A DNA stretch of 64,000 nt, from positions 124,001 to 188,000 of the forward strand of contig JARWMV010000243.1 in NCBI GenBank assembly GCA_030998015.1. The letters are read 5' to 3'. The position numbers and the translations under genes were made by a program. Positions within the stretch are counted from its first letter, which is position 1. The number at the start of each line of letters is the position of its first letter. The notes beneath the pieces are model-generated. The model made no database searches. It saw nothing but the letters and a program-made list of their open reading frames with translations, and was not told the origin of the DNA. Below, piece after piece: positions 23,358-34,070 of this stretch. Origin of the DNA: Ceratorhiza oryzae-sativae. Its lineage: Eukaryota; Basidiomycota; Agaricomycetes; Cantharellales; Ceratobasidiaceae.

Positions 23358-25518
23358 TGTTATGGATCACTAACTTTTTTCTATTATTTTAGTCTGCTCT
23401 GCCAACCTCAAGCAATGCCTCTGTAATTTTCTTGAAATTAAATGAATTTGTATGTGTCTGAATTTGTAGTATTTGTGTTCCATTAAATATTATAAAATCT
23501 CCTCTTTCCAACGCATATTTTATTGTGATTTTATCTTAAGAACTCAGGGAGATATAGAGGTTGTGATATTTCCTCTTATCAGGAGATATTGATCACAACA
23601 TTGCACCACTCATATCTCAGCAATCACTTATGCTATCAAAGCAATATTATGCTCTATCAATAGCTAATCTTCAGCAGTATCTGCTGCCTGAAGATTGTTG
23701 CAATCCACCAGATCCTTGTGCTGGAATGACCTGAGGATCATTAGAATCTTACTGGACCATCAATCAAGATCTAATGACTCCAGTGAGTCAGGAGAGCCTT
23801 CCTAATTGATCCAGAAGCTTCTCTGACTCACTTTATGACTCACTGAGATGTAGCCTCCATTCATTACATGTATATACTATGATAATATGATCTACAAGCC
23901 AATAGCAGGTCTCAGATGCATCAATGCCTTCGATCCACACCCTGTCTTTACTCTTTTATCCTATACTGGGCTAGGGTGTACCCCAAGTATAGCAGTACCC
24001 TCTTTTGATGATTGCACTGGCATGCATGCATCTATTTGGCTCTGGAATGCCCTCCTCAGGGTATAAAAGGACCTCCTCTGAGGCCCTTCCAGACTACCCC
24101 TCCTCTACTCAACCCAGACTGGTTATTGGTTTCTTCTCTATTTCTATTTTCTCTTGTCTGTGTGTGATTTCTTATATAACTAGTACTGAGGAATAAAGTA
24201 CCATATTAGTTATATACTGTCTGATTCATTGTATCTTATATACAGAGATATATAAGGATACAATATTGCCTGATTAAGTGTGACATTAAGTACTGGCTGT
24301 CATAGCCTAGACCATGACGCAGATTTTATTATAATTTTTGTATATTTTATAAACCTCTCTTTTCTCATATCTTTGGACAAGTCCTGTTTAATCAGATATA
24401 TGCATAGAATTACTTACATGATCATGTGACCTTGTTGTTGTTTACATTCTGTTTGTACCTTCTGGAATATTCTGTTACATGGCACCATTCTTACATTGTA
24501 CAATAGTTGTCTTGCACCATATGTATTTGATATAGCTCATTGTACAAATATATAAGGGAGAGTCTGAGAGCCTTAAGCCTCAGAACTCAACCTCCTGTTG
24601 TATCCCCTCTACTACCTGTGTGACTTACAAGTCCATAGTCCCTGCCCAGTCCTCTTAAGGACAAGTGCATCTACTCCTACATCCTTGCGTCTCATTGCAC
24701 CCTCACTGCGTGTCCTACCTTAGACGTTGTCAGTAAAGCCTCTGGCATCACTGCCCATAGGCTTGTCATTGCCACTTAGGTGTTTGACGTTACTGTTCAG
24801 GTTGTAGCTCTGACACTGGCTATTAGAGGAAATCTAAGTACCTGTAGCTGAGGAAGTACACACATTAGGCAGCCCACCATCTATCCTATAAGCTTTTGCT
24901 TAAGCCTAGTATTAAGATTAGTATCAGTTAGTCCAAGCGACTAGGGCTGAACTACATTTAAGATATCTAAGGGAACCTGACCATAGTAGTCTTGCTCTTT
25001 ATACCTATAAATTAGTCAGTTTACACTGTGAAAGATTAAGACTACCTTGAGTGTTACTTGATCACATTGCAACTACTTTGAGCCTTCTTACTCTAGTCTA
25101 AGAAGTATTGAGTATGATTAGTGTATACTAACATATCTACATTTGCTTAAGCTCTAGATATTCAAGTGTACCCTGACCTGTAACAGAAGTACACACATTA
25201 GGCAGCCCACCATTTATCCTATAAGCTATCACTTAAGCCTAGTATTAATATTAGTATCAGTTAGTCCAAGCAACTAGGGCTGAACTACATTTAAGATATC
25301 TAAGGGAACCTGACCATAGTAGTCTTGCTCTTTATACCTATAAATTAGTCAGTTTACACTGTGAAAGGTTAAGACTACCTTGAGTGTTACTTGATTGCAT
25401 TGCAACTACTTTGAGCCTTCTTACTCTAGTCTAAGAAGTATTGAGTACAATTAGTGTATACTAACATATCTACATTTGCTTAAGCTCTAGATATTCTAGT
25501 GTACCCTGACCTGTAACA
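23358..25518. mobile_element. LTR-like insertion (solo LTR or non-autonomous element)
   Basis: A 2161-base insertion beginning TGTTATGG and ending CTGTAACA, flanked by the 5-base duplication ACTGC (23353-23357 and 25519-25523). Removing it restores the left arm of the DNA transposon exactly as it reads in the right arm. TG...CA ends with a 5-base duplication indicate an LTR integrase. I find no second copy of its start, so it is probably a solo LTR or a rearranged non-autonomous element. TATA-like boxes lie at about 24061 (GTATAAAAGG) and 24548 (ATATAAGGG). It has no coding capacity. Confidence 0.65.
24854..25518. repeat. Two tandem 333-base units
   Basis: Two direct copies, 24854-25186 and 25187-25518, each starting AAGTACACACATTAGGCAGC and ending CTGACCTGTAACA. 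They differ mainly by C/T and G/A transitions. They form the right-hand end of the LTR-like insertion. Confidence 0.85.
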
Positions 25519-25588
25519 ACTGCTCACAAATGTGGAACTGTAAAAATAAAACAAAAATATATTTGAATGCATGCATACATATACATTG

Positions 25589-26253
25589 TGTTATGACCTG
25601 TCAAACGGACATAACAAAACAACTGAATATTTTTACAGATTTATGGCATTTTTTCCTAAGCAGAACAAGCCATAAACAAGGTCACATGACCTGAGCACTT
25701 AGTCAGCACTTACGGTGGTTACCCTGAACTTGCTCCAGCATTTCTCTCCATTGTTACTTGGAGCAAGGAGCAAGTCATCACATGATCTTGGCACTTATGG
25801 CAGGATCACATGACCCCAGTGCTTACAGTGGTTACCCTGAACTTGCTCCAGCATTTCTCTCCATTGTTACTTGGAGCAAGGAGCAAGTTGTCACATGATC
25901 TCAGCGCTTATGGCAGGATCACATGACCTCAGTGCCTACCCCTGGACCTTGCACAGCTCTATAAGATTCAGAGCTGCACAAACTTAAGACAAACAATTAC
26001 CTAACCCATAGTACTGTACATAACCTACACCTACTGCGAGTGTGCTTAGATAATACATCTGCAGCCACCGCAGCCACAGGATATATAAGGAGGATAAAGC
26101 AAGACTGGATGCCTCAGCTTGCTTTATCTTGTCAACCACCATAGACCATAGCAAACACTGTAACTAGAACACTCAATACATACTGCATAGCACCAAACCG
26201 TCAAGCAGCCACTACTTAAGTGCTCCACAAGGGAGCCTCCAGAGGGTCACACA
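25589..26253 (+). repeat. 5' long terminal repeat
   Basis: About 665 bases, closely matching 29750-30419. Inside, a unit of roughly 116 bases containing CTTGCTCCAGCATTTCTCTC occurs twice (near 25730 and 25846). Many differences from the 3' LTR are CG versus TG or CA, for example AAACGGAC here and AAACAGAC there. Confidence 0.8.
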
Positions 26254-26373
26254 TTATAAAGCAAGCTCTTAACTTAACTAGTGGCGAACATAAGTATACT
26301 ACACAGATACTAAGGGCTGAGTACACAGAAAACCAGCTAACTCCTGTGATACATAAGAGAACACAAAGAAACT

Positions 26374-28041
26374 ATGTCACAGAGACCACAAACTCGATCT
26401 CAAAGCAGAGTGGCAAATAGTAGGCCACAATCACCCAAACCCATTGCTTCCCCAGAGGCTGAAGGTAACCCAGATGAGACCCTCCAAGGAATGCCAGGGG
26501 GGTTGCCACAAAACCCACACCAGTGGCTCAACCCAACCCCACTCGGGCCCCCATCCTGGGAGGGGAAATAGGGGGAATACCACTCCACAGCCCTCAACGC
26601 CAATTCACCTGATAAATCCAGACCCAGAAGATATCTCAAATCCAGAGAGGGATGAGGTAGAAGATATGACCCGAACCATATACGAACAAGGCACGGCCTT
26701 GGCGGAAGAGGCAAGGACACAACCCCAGCCAGGTCCCGGAACCATAGCCACTGCCAACCCTATTCACACCATTGCCACGCCATCAGGGCGGGCTCAAGGA
26801 ACTTAGAGACAATAATCATAGGGAACTAGAAAAGGCAATCACAGGTATAAATCAGTGTCAAATATCACTAACCCGACAAGAAGGAAACGTGGACTGGATG
26901 GTAAGGTCAATGGAAACATCCAACAAAAATGTCCTCTATGTGGCAAAGAACCAGGACGACCTAAAAGCAGAAATGGGGAACCTGATAAAAGAATTAAAGG
27001 ACATCTCCATGGAAATAAACCGGGTACTGGGAATGCAAGAGCGAAAGCTCGAAAGCTTAGAGAAGAAAACCGAAAACACAGGGGAGATCCTAATCGCACT
27101 AGAACAACGGTAACCGATCTAGGAAATGAGCTCCGAAAACAACTGAAGCAGGAAGGCCAAGGGAAAGGACAGAAGAAACCAGGGGAAGAACTAGGGTGGT
27201 CATAGGAAGCCCCTCACAATCCCCCTCAGCCTCCCCAGTACGAACACCCTTTCTGGGAAGAACCTTCCAGGCTGAGTCCACAATAAGACCCTGAACAGAA
27301 CCTCCATCCCAAGCAAACCAACCTACCCTTGCTGCAAACCACACTCCTAAGGAGGCGCAACTAGGGAGACCCAGCAAATTTAATGGGAAAAAGGGGAAGG
27401 AAGCAGAGAACTTCATAATCAGCATGGAACTTTTCTTTGCTGACTATGACGAATCAGCCTTTGATGACCGAAAAAAGATATCTGCTGTGCTAATGAACAT
27501 GGAGGATGGGGAAGCAGCAAACTGGGCACAACCTTACCGCCGGAAACTACTAGCAGGCGAACACACAGGTATTCTTGCATCCTGGAAGGATTTCAGGAAG
27601 GGATTCCTGGATGCTTTTAACAACCCAGTCATAAAGGAAAAGACCATCCGGAAACTAAGGAAATTAACACAAACCAAGAGTGCATTGGATTATGCTACCC
27701 AATTCCGGATCCTGATCCAAGAGGTAGACTGGAACCAGGAAGCCCTCAAGGACCAATTCAGGGAAGGGTTAAAACCCAAAGTACGACAAGAGATCTTAAG
27801 GATTGAAGTACTGGCAAATGAGGCTGAAGGTCCATCATATACCTTAGATCAATTAATTGACTTTGCCTGCAAAATGGATGACATGCAGTTTGCAAACCAG
27901 AAAATGAATACAAGGACCAGCAACTCATCAAATTCAACCTGGGCACCAGCAAATACAAACAAGGGGGAACAAGCCTTTAGGGACCAGCGGCAAACAGGGG
28001 AATACCCAAACCAACAACATGGTAAGGATACCAAACAGTGA
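26374..28041 (+). pseudogene. Retrotransposon Gag region (broken)
   Basis: Reading frames at 26374-26571, 26444-27113 and 27424-28041 together resemble a Ty3/gypsy Gag. A Pro/Gln-rich N terminus is followed by a coiled-coil-like segment (about 26850-27110) and the retrotransposon Gag core (27424-28041; WASWKDF-like ILASWKDFRKGFLDAF and LDYATQFRILIQEVDWN). The frame changes between these blocks, so no continuous Gag remains. Confidence 0.7.
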
Positions 28042-29079
28042 AAAGGACAGGCGAAGGAAAGAAGGACTCTGTATCAAATGCGGTAAATCAGGGCATGTCC
28101 TGAAGGAGTGCCGAGGCCAGTGGACCTACACAAAGCTAAGATACAAGGGAAGGCCAGCAGACAAGTTGAGGAAGAAAGCAGCTCTGAGTCGGAAAACTAA
28201 TTGGTCCTACCACTTCCATGTTGGAGGACCCCAATATAACCCCTACCGCAGATGTATGTTACCTCAAGAAGTCTAGTAATCAATCAATAATATACACTAC
28301 GGTAGAGGGAATCATGGAACCAGCTAAAGACGATTGACTCAGGATCTTCAACCAACTTCATCGATAAGGCCTATTCAAGGGAAAAAGGGATTCCAACCAC
28401 TCCCCTCAAACACAAGAAATCAATTGTGGCCATTGATGGAAATGAAATCAAGGATGCCATAGAAGAAAGGGCAGAACTAAACATCGAAGTGGAAGGGAAG
28501 ACACTAAAATGCTCCCTTTATGTAATGACCCTAGGTGACACAGACATAGTCCTAGGGAAAGAATGGCTTGAAGAAGCAGAACCTATCATAGATTGGAAAG
28601 ACCTTACCATCTCATACCCAGACAAAATCAAGGCAAAGGCAGCAAGTGAAAGCCTACAAATCCCAGAAGAATTTAGGGATTTTGAAGACCTGTTTGGGGA
28701 AGAAGGTTTCCAAGAACTTCCACCCCACCAAGGTAACCTGGACTTCAAAATGGACCTGATCAAGGGAGTGGAGCTGCCAAAGCCTGCAAAGAGGTACAGT
28801 ATGTCACCAGCACAAACAAGGGTGCTCAGGGAGTACCTAGAGGAGGAACTAAGAAACAGGAAAATAAGGCCCAGCCAGTCAGTCATAGCTGCACCCTGTT
28901 TCTATGTGAACAAAGCAGATGGAGGGCTTAGGTTGGTAGTCAACTACTGTAAGATGAATGACATCACCAAGCCAGACAGGTTTCCACTTCCAATCCAAAT
29001 AGAATTGATTGAGAGACTGAAGGATGCAACCATCTATTCAAAAATGGATGTTCGATGGGGGTTAACAACATCAGGGTAA
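28019..29079 (+). pseudogene. Retrotransposon zinc knuckle, protease and truncated reverse transcriptase
   Basis: A CX2CX4HX4C zinc knuckle, CIKCGKSGHVLKEC, lies near 28075. The protease active site TIDSGSSTNF lies near 28330, after a frame break. From 28426 an open frame runs through protease (IVLGKEWLEE, IIDWKDLTI), the linker (KPAKRYSMSPAQ) and the start of reverse transcriptase (FYVNKADGGLRLVVNY, YSKMDVRWG), then stops at 29079. The reverse-transcriptase catalytic YxDD box, RNase H and integrase are not present downstream. Confidence 0.75.
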
Positions 29080-29559
29080 AGGAGAAACTGGAACAGGGAA
29101 AACAGCATATGCACAATCCAAGGGCTGCCACAGCTGGATGTGCAATGTGTGGAATGTGGGCAACTTGTTGGAAGATGCCAACATTTGGATCCTGGACAAC
29201 ATGGTCCAGTCAAACAGGAAGTACTTGCTCAAGGCCCTGAGCCAGTACAAGGCAGACTTCACAGGCAGGTACATGCATGTGAAATCAATGAAGGTATGGC
29301 TGACAGTTATTCTGGGAAATAGCTGGTTGGCAATCATGAAGTGTTGGTCAGACATAGAGGGGGAAGAAGGGGACTTATGGGTATCAAGAAATGTGGAATG
29401 GGTGTATGCAGGAGGAAAACCATTCTTTGTATTCCCTTAGAATAATTTACTGTACTGTACAACTTCTGCTATGTCCATCCAAACAGTGGGGGCATTCTGA
29501 GAAGAAGCAGACAAATCCTCACCCCTAAATAACCTCCACAACAAAGAAAAGAAAAACAA
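29080..29559 (+). other. Retrotransposon 3' internal remnant
   Basis: Follows the truncated reverse transcriptase. Frames such as 29138-29440 encode a stretch I do not recognise (ending GGKPFFVFP). It probably joins the 3' end of the pol region after an internal deletion. Confidence 0.4.
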
Positions 29560-29695
29560 TCTCATGTAACGGAGAGGTTAAGGGGTCTAGCCTGACTCAG
29601 CCTGACCTCATCGAACAATACTGAATCAGCTGAAAGGTTGTTGGTTCGAGTCCAGTGCCCTCAACCTCCTTGGTGCATGAGATTCCTTTTGCATA
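29555..29695 (+). other. tRNA-like sequence inside the retrotransposon
   Basis: A perfect B box GGTTCGAGTCC lies at 29643-29653, and an A-box-like GGAGAGGTTAAGGGG about 70 bases upstream (near 29571-29585), resembling a class II (Leu/Ser-type) tRNA. AATCTCA near 29558 could pair with TGAGATT near 29678, but about 20 extra bases separate that arm from the T arm, so it is not a normal tRNA. It may be a tRNA-derived (SINE-like) piece or a captured decayed tRNA. Confidence 0.4.
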
Positions 29696-29749
29696 AGGAT
29701 CTAAACCATGTCTTGAGGTCCCCCAAGACATGTCCAAAGGGGGGGATAA

Positions 29750-30419
29750 TGTTATGACCCATCAAACAGACATAACAAAACAACTGAATATTTTTACAGA
29801 TTTATGGCATTTTTTCCTAAGCAGAACAAGCCATAAACAAGGTCACATGACCTCAGTGCTTAGCTGGCGCTTATGGTGGTTACCCTGAACTTGCTCCAGC
29901 ATTTCTCTCCATTGTTACTTGGAGCAAGGAGCAAGTCATCACATGATCTTGGCACTTATGGCAGGATCACGTGACCCCAGTGCTTACAGTGGTTACCCTG
30001 AACTTGCTCCAGCATTTCTCTCCATTGTTACTTGGAGCAAGGAGCAAGTTGTCACATGATCTTGGTGCTTATGGCAGGATCACGTGACCTCAGTGCCTAC
30101 CCCTTGGACCTTGCACAGCTCTATAAGATTCGGAGCTGCACAAACTTAAGACAAACAATTACCTAACCCATAGTACTGTACATAACCTACACCTACTGTG
30201 GAGTGTGCTTAGATAATACATCCACAGCCACTGCAGCCACAGGCATATATAAGAAGGATAAAGCAAGACTGGACGCCTCAGCTTGCTTTATCTTGTCAAC
30301 CACCATAGACCATAGCAAACACTGTAACTAGAATGCTCAATACATACTGCATAGCACCAACCATCAACACAGCCACTACTTAAGTGCTTTGCAAGGAAGC
30401 ATCCAGAGGGTCACAACAC
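29750..30419 (+). repeat. 3' long terminal repeat
   Basis: 670 bases, TGTTATGACC to CACAACA, followed by the target duplication CATTG. It carries the same internal ~116-base duplication as the 5' LTR. Differences from the 5' LTR are numerous and mostly transitions, so the insertion is old rather than recent. Confidence 0.82.
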
Positions 30420-30574
30420 ATTGTACATTTGGATCCTCAAGAGAAAACAGCCATGAATGAATGAGGTGTGAAATGAATACACTGAAATTGCCCTGTGAAT
30501 CTTTTGTGGCCTACCACCACTTTTGGAAACAGGGACCCAAATCTCTGAGTTGTGGTATGCACAAAAATACTATA

Positions 30575-31603
30575 TTAATATTCAGTACTCCCCCCCTTTG
30601 CATCAACCATCTTCTGCACTCTTGTAGGTAGTGACTCATATAGATGGTCAATATATTTTTGATTGATTTTGTACCACTCTTCTTGTATGTATTGCCATAA
30701 CTCCTTGGCATTGCTGGGTCTAGGCACTTGTGCATGCACTTGCCAGTCCAGATCATCCCAAAGATTCTCAATGATGTTCATATCAGGGCTGCAAGCTGGC
30801 CATGGAAGGGAATCAATCCCATGCTGCTTGAGAAATTCTTGGACTAGTTTTGTCCACTGCTTCCTATCTTGGTTGCATTGGAATAAAACATCTTGAGGTT
30901 CAAGATTATGGTCACTGAGGGACCCAAGTAACTGTTCATTTAGGAGTTTGACATATCCTGCAGATGTCATCCAGTCTGTGATGCATTCAATTTGCCCAAC
31001 ACCATGCCATGTGACACAGCCCCAGGTCATGACACTCTCCCCACCATGAGCCACCTTCTTATTGGTGTAACATGGGTCTAGTGCTTGGCCACACTTCTGC
31101 CAACACTTTGGAGCCCCATCAGACCCAAACAACTTGAACCAAGAGGCATCAGAAAAGATAACAATGGACCAGTTATCTGGTGTCCAGAGAAGATGGTCTA
31201 TACCCCATCCTAGACACCCTGAAATATGGCTAGGCTTCAGGTAAGGTACATTTTGGCATCTGAAGCACTTGAGTCCTTCATCTTTCACCCTTCTCTGGAC
31301 AGTTTTGGCAGAGACATGGGGGAAAAGCTGGTGCTGTAGCTCAGCAGCACTGGTGGCTGTACCCTTTGCAAGCTTGTAGGCAGCAAGCACTCCTTGGGAT
31401 TTGGTCAATTTGCATGGATGACTACTCCAAAGGGACACAGCTGTGAAATTGTGTGACTTGTGGTATCATTTGTATATCTGGGACAAAGTTGTTCCATCCT
31501 GGGCAACCTCCTGGCCCACTTCAGCATAGGTTTTGTGAGTAGACTCAATCAAAGTGACAATCCTAGCTTTAGTGGCAGGAGATGTGTTCCTGACTCTGTG
31601 CAT
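30575..31603 (-). pseudogene. Tc1/mariner-type transposase, inactivated
   Basis: Minus-strand frame from an ATG at 31601-31603, with an N-terminal helix-turn-helix region, one in-frame TGA (near 31468) where a Trp is expected (YK-stop-YHKSHN), then an open frame of 287 codons. DDE-domain motifs: IVIFSDASWF (first Asp present), VLFQCNQDRKQW where the family normally has FQQDN (so the second catalytic Asp reads Asn), and SPDMNIIENLW (third acidic residue present). It cuts and pastes at TA sites in active relatives. With a stop and a lost catalytic residue it should be dead. Confidence 0.8.
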
Positions 31604-31689
31604 ACCCTACAGAATTCATGTTAGTGCCCATACTCATGTATTTAATGGTCTCACAATAATTCACAGCAATGAGTGGTTGTTGGCAAATG

Positions 31690-31902
31690 CAAACCACAAA
31701 AGATTTGCAGGCCTATTTTGGTGTGTTCATTTCACACCTCATTCATTCATGGACAATTTCGTGCAACAATTCACATGTACAATGTATATGTATGTGTGCA
31801 TTCAAATATATTTTTGTTTTATTTTTACAGTTCCACATTTATGAGCAGTGCTTGTTTGCAGAACACTTGTCACATGCCTGCAAATCTTTTGTGGCCTAGT
31901 GT
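31690..31902. repeat. Right 213-base arm of the DNA transposon
   Basis: Reverse complement of the rejoined left arm (23301-23357, 25524-25588, 30425-30515). It ends with ATCTTTTGTGGCCTAGTG followed by TA. Confidence 0.8.
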
Positions 31903-31904
31903 AT

Positions 31905-32462
31905 GATAAGAAACCCCAAGGACCAAAGTAGAAGTGAGTCATTCCTTAGCACACAAACAGGCACTGAGACAACACCCTTTTTGGATCAATTGTTGATTGA
32001 GTACACTAACAAAGCTCCAAGTTGAACTCCAATAGCAAGACTGTAGATTGTCACTGCCAAGCAAAGGTGGGGGTTTATATACATTTATGATTCTTGGGTG
32101 CATTGGCAGAAGTGCTGGAGGCCCTAAGTCAGTGCTTTAACAAAGCATAGGTATATCTGTATCTGTATTTCAGGTGGGCAACCCAAGCTTTATCCAGATG
32201 TAATTAAATACACTATATATTTTGATTACACAGCAGTGTGAGGATATCTCTCAATCAAATACCCCCATTCTCCTGTCATCTCTTTTGTTTAACAGCTGTG
32301 TATCAGTTTGTGCTTGGGCCTGAAAGGTGAAGAAGCATAGCTCCAACTATGTGGAGTTAACAGCCATGAGTACATCTTGCAGTCACTTTTTGACAATTGC
32401 TCCAGCATGTAGTGCTCCCAAGGTTGAGGGCCCTTGAGATTCCAGTTGAGTGCTGGTGCAAG
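31905..32462. other. CpG-free DNA, no gene
   Basis: Unique sequence between the DNA transposon and the two-TM pseudogene. It contains no CG. Part (about 32300-32460) corresponds to the cytoplasmic tail of the two-TM gene beyond its premature stop. Confidence 0.45.
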
Positions 32463-34070
32463 TCAGCTGAAGATCCCATGCAGAGTGACATACATTGTGA
32501 ATGTACCTAATTATTGATCAGAATAGAATGACAGCAAAGAAAAGAAACAATTGCACCACCAACCAATGAACACAGACATCAGCAAGCTCCCCCACAACTT
32601 GATCTGATGCTGTGGACATATATAAGTCATCTTGATTACAGAAGAGGGGAGATGCAGTGGTAGATCTATTGGAAGTGTAAGGTTATTGACAGGTTCCATT
32701 GGTTTCACTAACATGAGCATTTGAGCCCAGGTGGTATTGACATCATCCATGCAACCCCAGCCCCAGGAGCATGGCAGCTTGAAAGTGTCTGGGGGTGTAT
32801 TGATCCAATCAATGGACTTGCACCAGTCACTGACATACAGTTCAATAGCAATCAATGTGTCAAAAGATGTCTTGTTTGTATACATATTTGAAGGAAAAGC
32901 TGATCTGATGTCCAAACTTTTGCAAGCAAATTGAGTCAACTTGATATGGATCAAACAAAGGACATACTATATTGCATTTTGTACAGCTAGGAGCATGTTT
33001 ACAATAGTCATATTTATGGCACACATATAGACCCCATCAAGCCATGACCTGTCTCTGTAGACTTCCCAATCCAGCAGCCTTGAAGGATCTCTTGGAGGGC
33101 AAGAGTCATTTTGAGAGTCCCAACACACATATCCCACATTTGGCACTGGTGAGGATCCAACCTTCCACCATTGGATTTTGCACATCCACATCACATGGAC
33201 AAGATCAGCAGCCAGAGCATCAACAACACCAAGTGTGTTGATGTAGTCATTATCACAGACTCCATTTTGACTCAACCTTTGGTAATCACCCTGGCTAATG
33301 CTGTTTGGGGAGGTGCTATATGCCATGTAGCTAAAATGGAGTTGCATTGTAAACAGGAGTCCAATGTGTGCTTGAATGAGGTCTGAAATTGGTGAATAAG
33401 AGGTGGAAAGTCAATTAGATCACATATAAGGGAAGTCTAAGCTGTAGATGAGTGTTTTGGTAGTTTTGGTGCAATTGGGGAATCACATACAGATATGCTA
33501 AAGGCCACCATATTAGGGTCCATGGTAAGGGACATTTTTTGGACATGGCAATTATTCATGGGATCAGCCTTGTAAGGCTGTTCATCATGGGGACTGTGCT
33601 GACTAAGATTGCTTGTAAGATCTAGAGAATCTCCCAAGTTATGTTCAAAGTAAGAAACAGCAAAGAGTAATCTCACAATATGCAAATAATGGCAAGGAAG
33701 AATTACTACACAGCACAGTGTTGCAGGGAAGATAAATATCTTCACACTCTCCTGGTTTTGTCTGGAGCCTGAGAGCAGGCAGCAGAGCTTTGGGAGCCCA
33801 CCAATGTGCATAGTGAATGTTGGGATCCTGTTGTAGGACTATGACCTCCTCATACCCAACAAGCACCACTGGAACTTCTGTCAAGGGAGACTGAAATCCA
33901 TGAATCTTTATGACATAAACTTACCATTGAGGATGGTAAGGATGATAATGAGCACAAATGAGCCAGCATAGAACACCTCTGTGATCCATTGTAGCTGATA
34001 GGGCTGTTCAACAGAGTATGTTAAAGTTGAAGGCCACATGACTGTTCTAAGCAACCCCAGGGGTAGCTAT
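32463..34070 (-). pseudogene. Two-TM family pseudogene (third copy)
   Basis: Same layout as TM2-A and TM2-B: a first exon after an acceptor near 34070, membrane helix (VFYAGSFVLIIILT near 33980), HWWAPK (near 33800), a large domain (YINTLGVVDALAADLVHVMW, CSWGWGC, IKMTYICPQH), a second membrane segment, then TFTMYVTLHGIFS followed by TGA at 32463-32465 where TM2-B has Trp (IFAWLAPAL). Beyond the stop the frame still reads LAPALNW, so the tail was lost by a point change. The whole locus lacks CG dinucleotides, unlike its two paralogues. Most of the reading frame is otherwise still open, which suggests recent inactivation or a truncated but still translated protein. Confidence 0.7.

Larger units (their letters stand above)
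25589..30419 (+). mobile_element. Defective Ty3/gypsy-like LTR retrotransposon
   Basis: A 4831-base element with TGTTATGACC...CA long terminal repeats and a perfect 5-base target duplication CATTG (25584-25588 and 30420-30424). It inserted into the left arm of the DNA transposon. Internal order: Gag (26374-28041), zinc knuckle (near 28077), aspartic protease (near 28335) and the start of reverse transcriptase (to about 29079). Most of reverse transcriptase, RNase H and integrase are missing, so it cannot transpose on its own. A purine-rich tract (AAAGGGGGGGATAA) lies just before the 3' LTR. The reading frame is broken in several places. Confidence 0.85.
23299..31904. mobile_element. Tc1/mariner-type DNA transposon, disrupted by two insertions
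   Basis: Flanked by TA on both sides (23299-23300 and the TA ending the right arm near 31903), with ends starting CACTAGGCCACAAAAGATTT. The left arm is split into three pieces, 23301-23357, 25524-25588 and 30425-30515, which together are 213 bases. The right arm is continuous at about 31690-31902 and is the reverse complement of the joined left arm. Without its insertions the element would be about 1.6 kb and encodes the decayed transposase at 30575-31603. Both arms also contain a second, inward-facing copy of the terminal motif (CTTTTGTGG). Confidence 0.82.

Noticed and set aside
23358..25518. A CRISPR-like or satellite array
   Set aside because: There are only two 333-base units and they form the end of an LTR-type insertion with a target duplication.
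29555..29695. A functional tRNA gene
   Set aside because: Boxes are present, but the T arm and the possible acceptor arm are about 20 bases too far apart; only a tRNA-like sequence is claimed.
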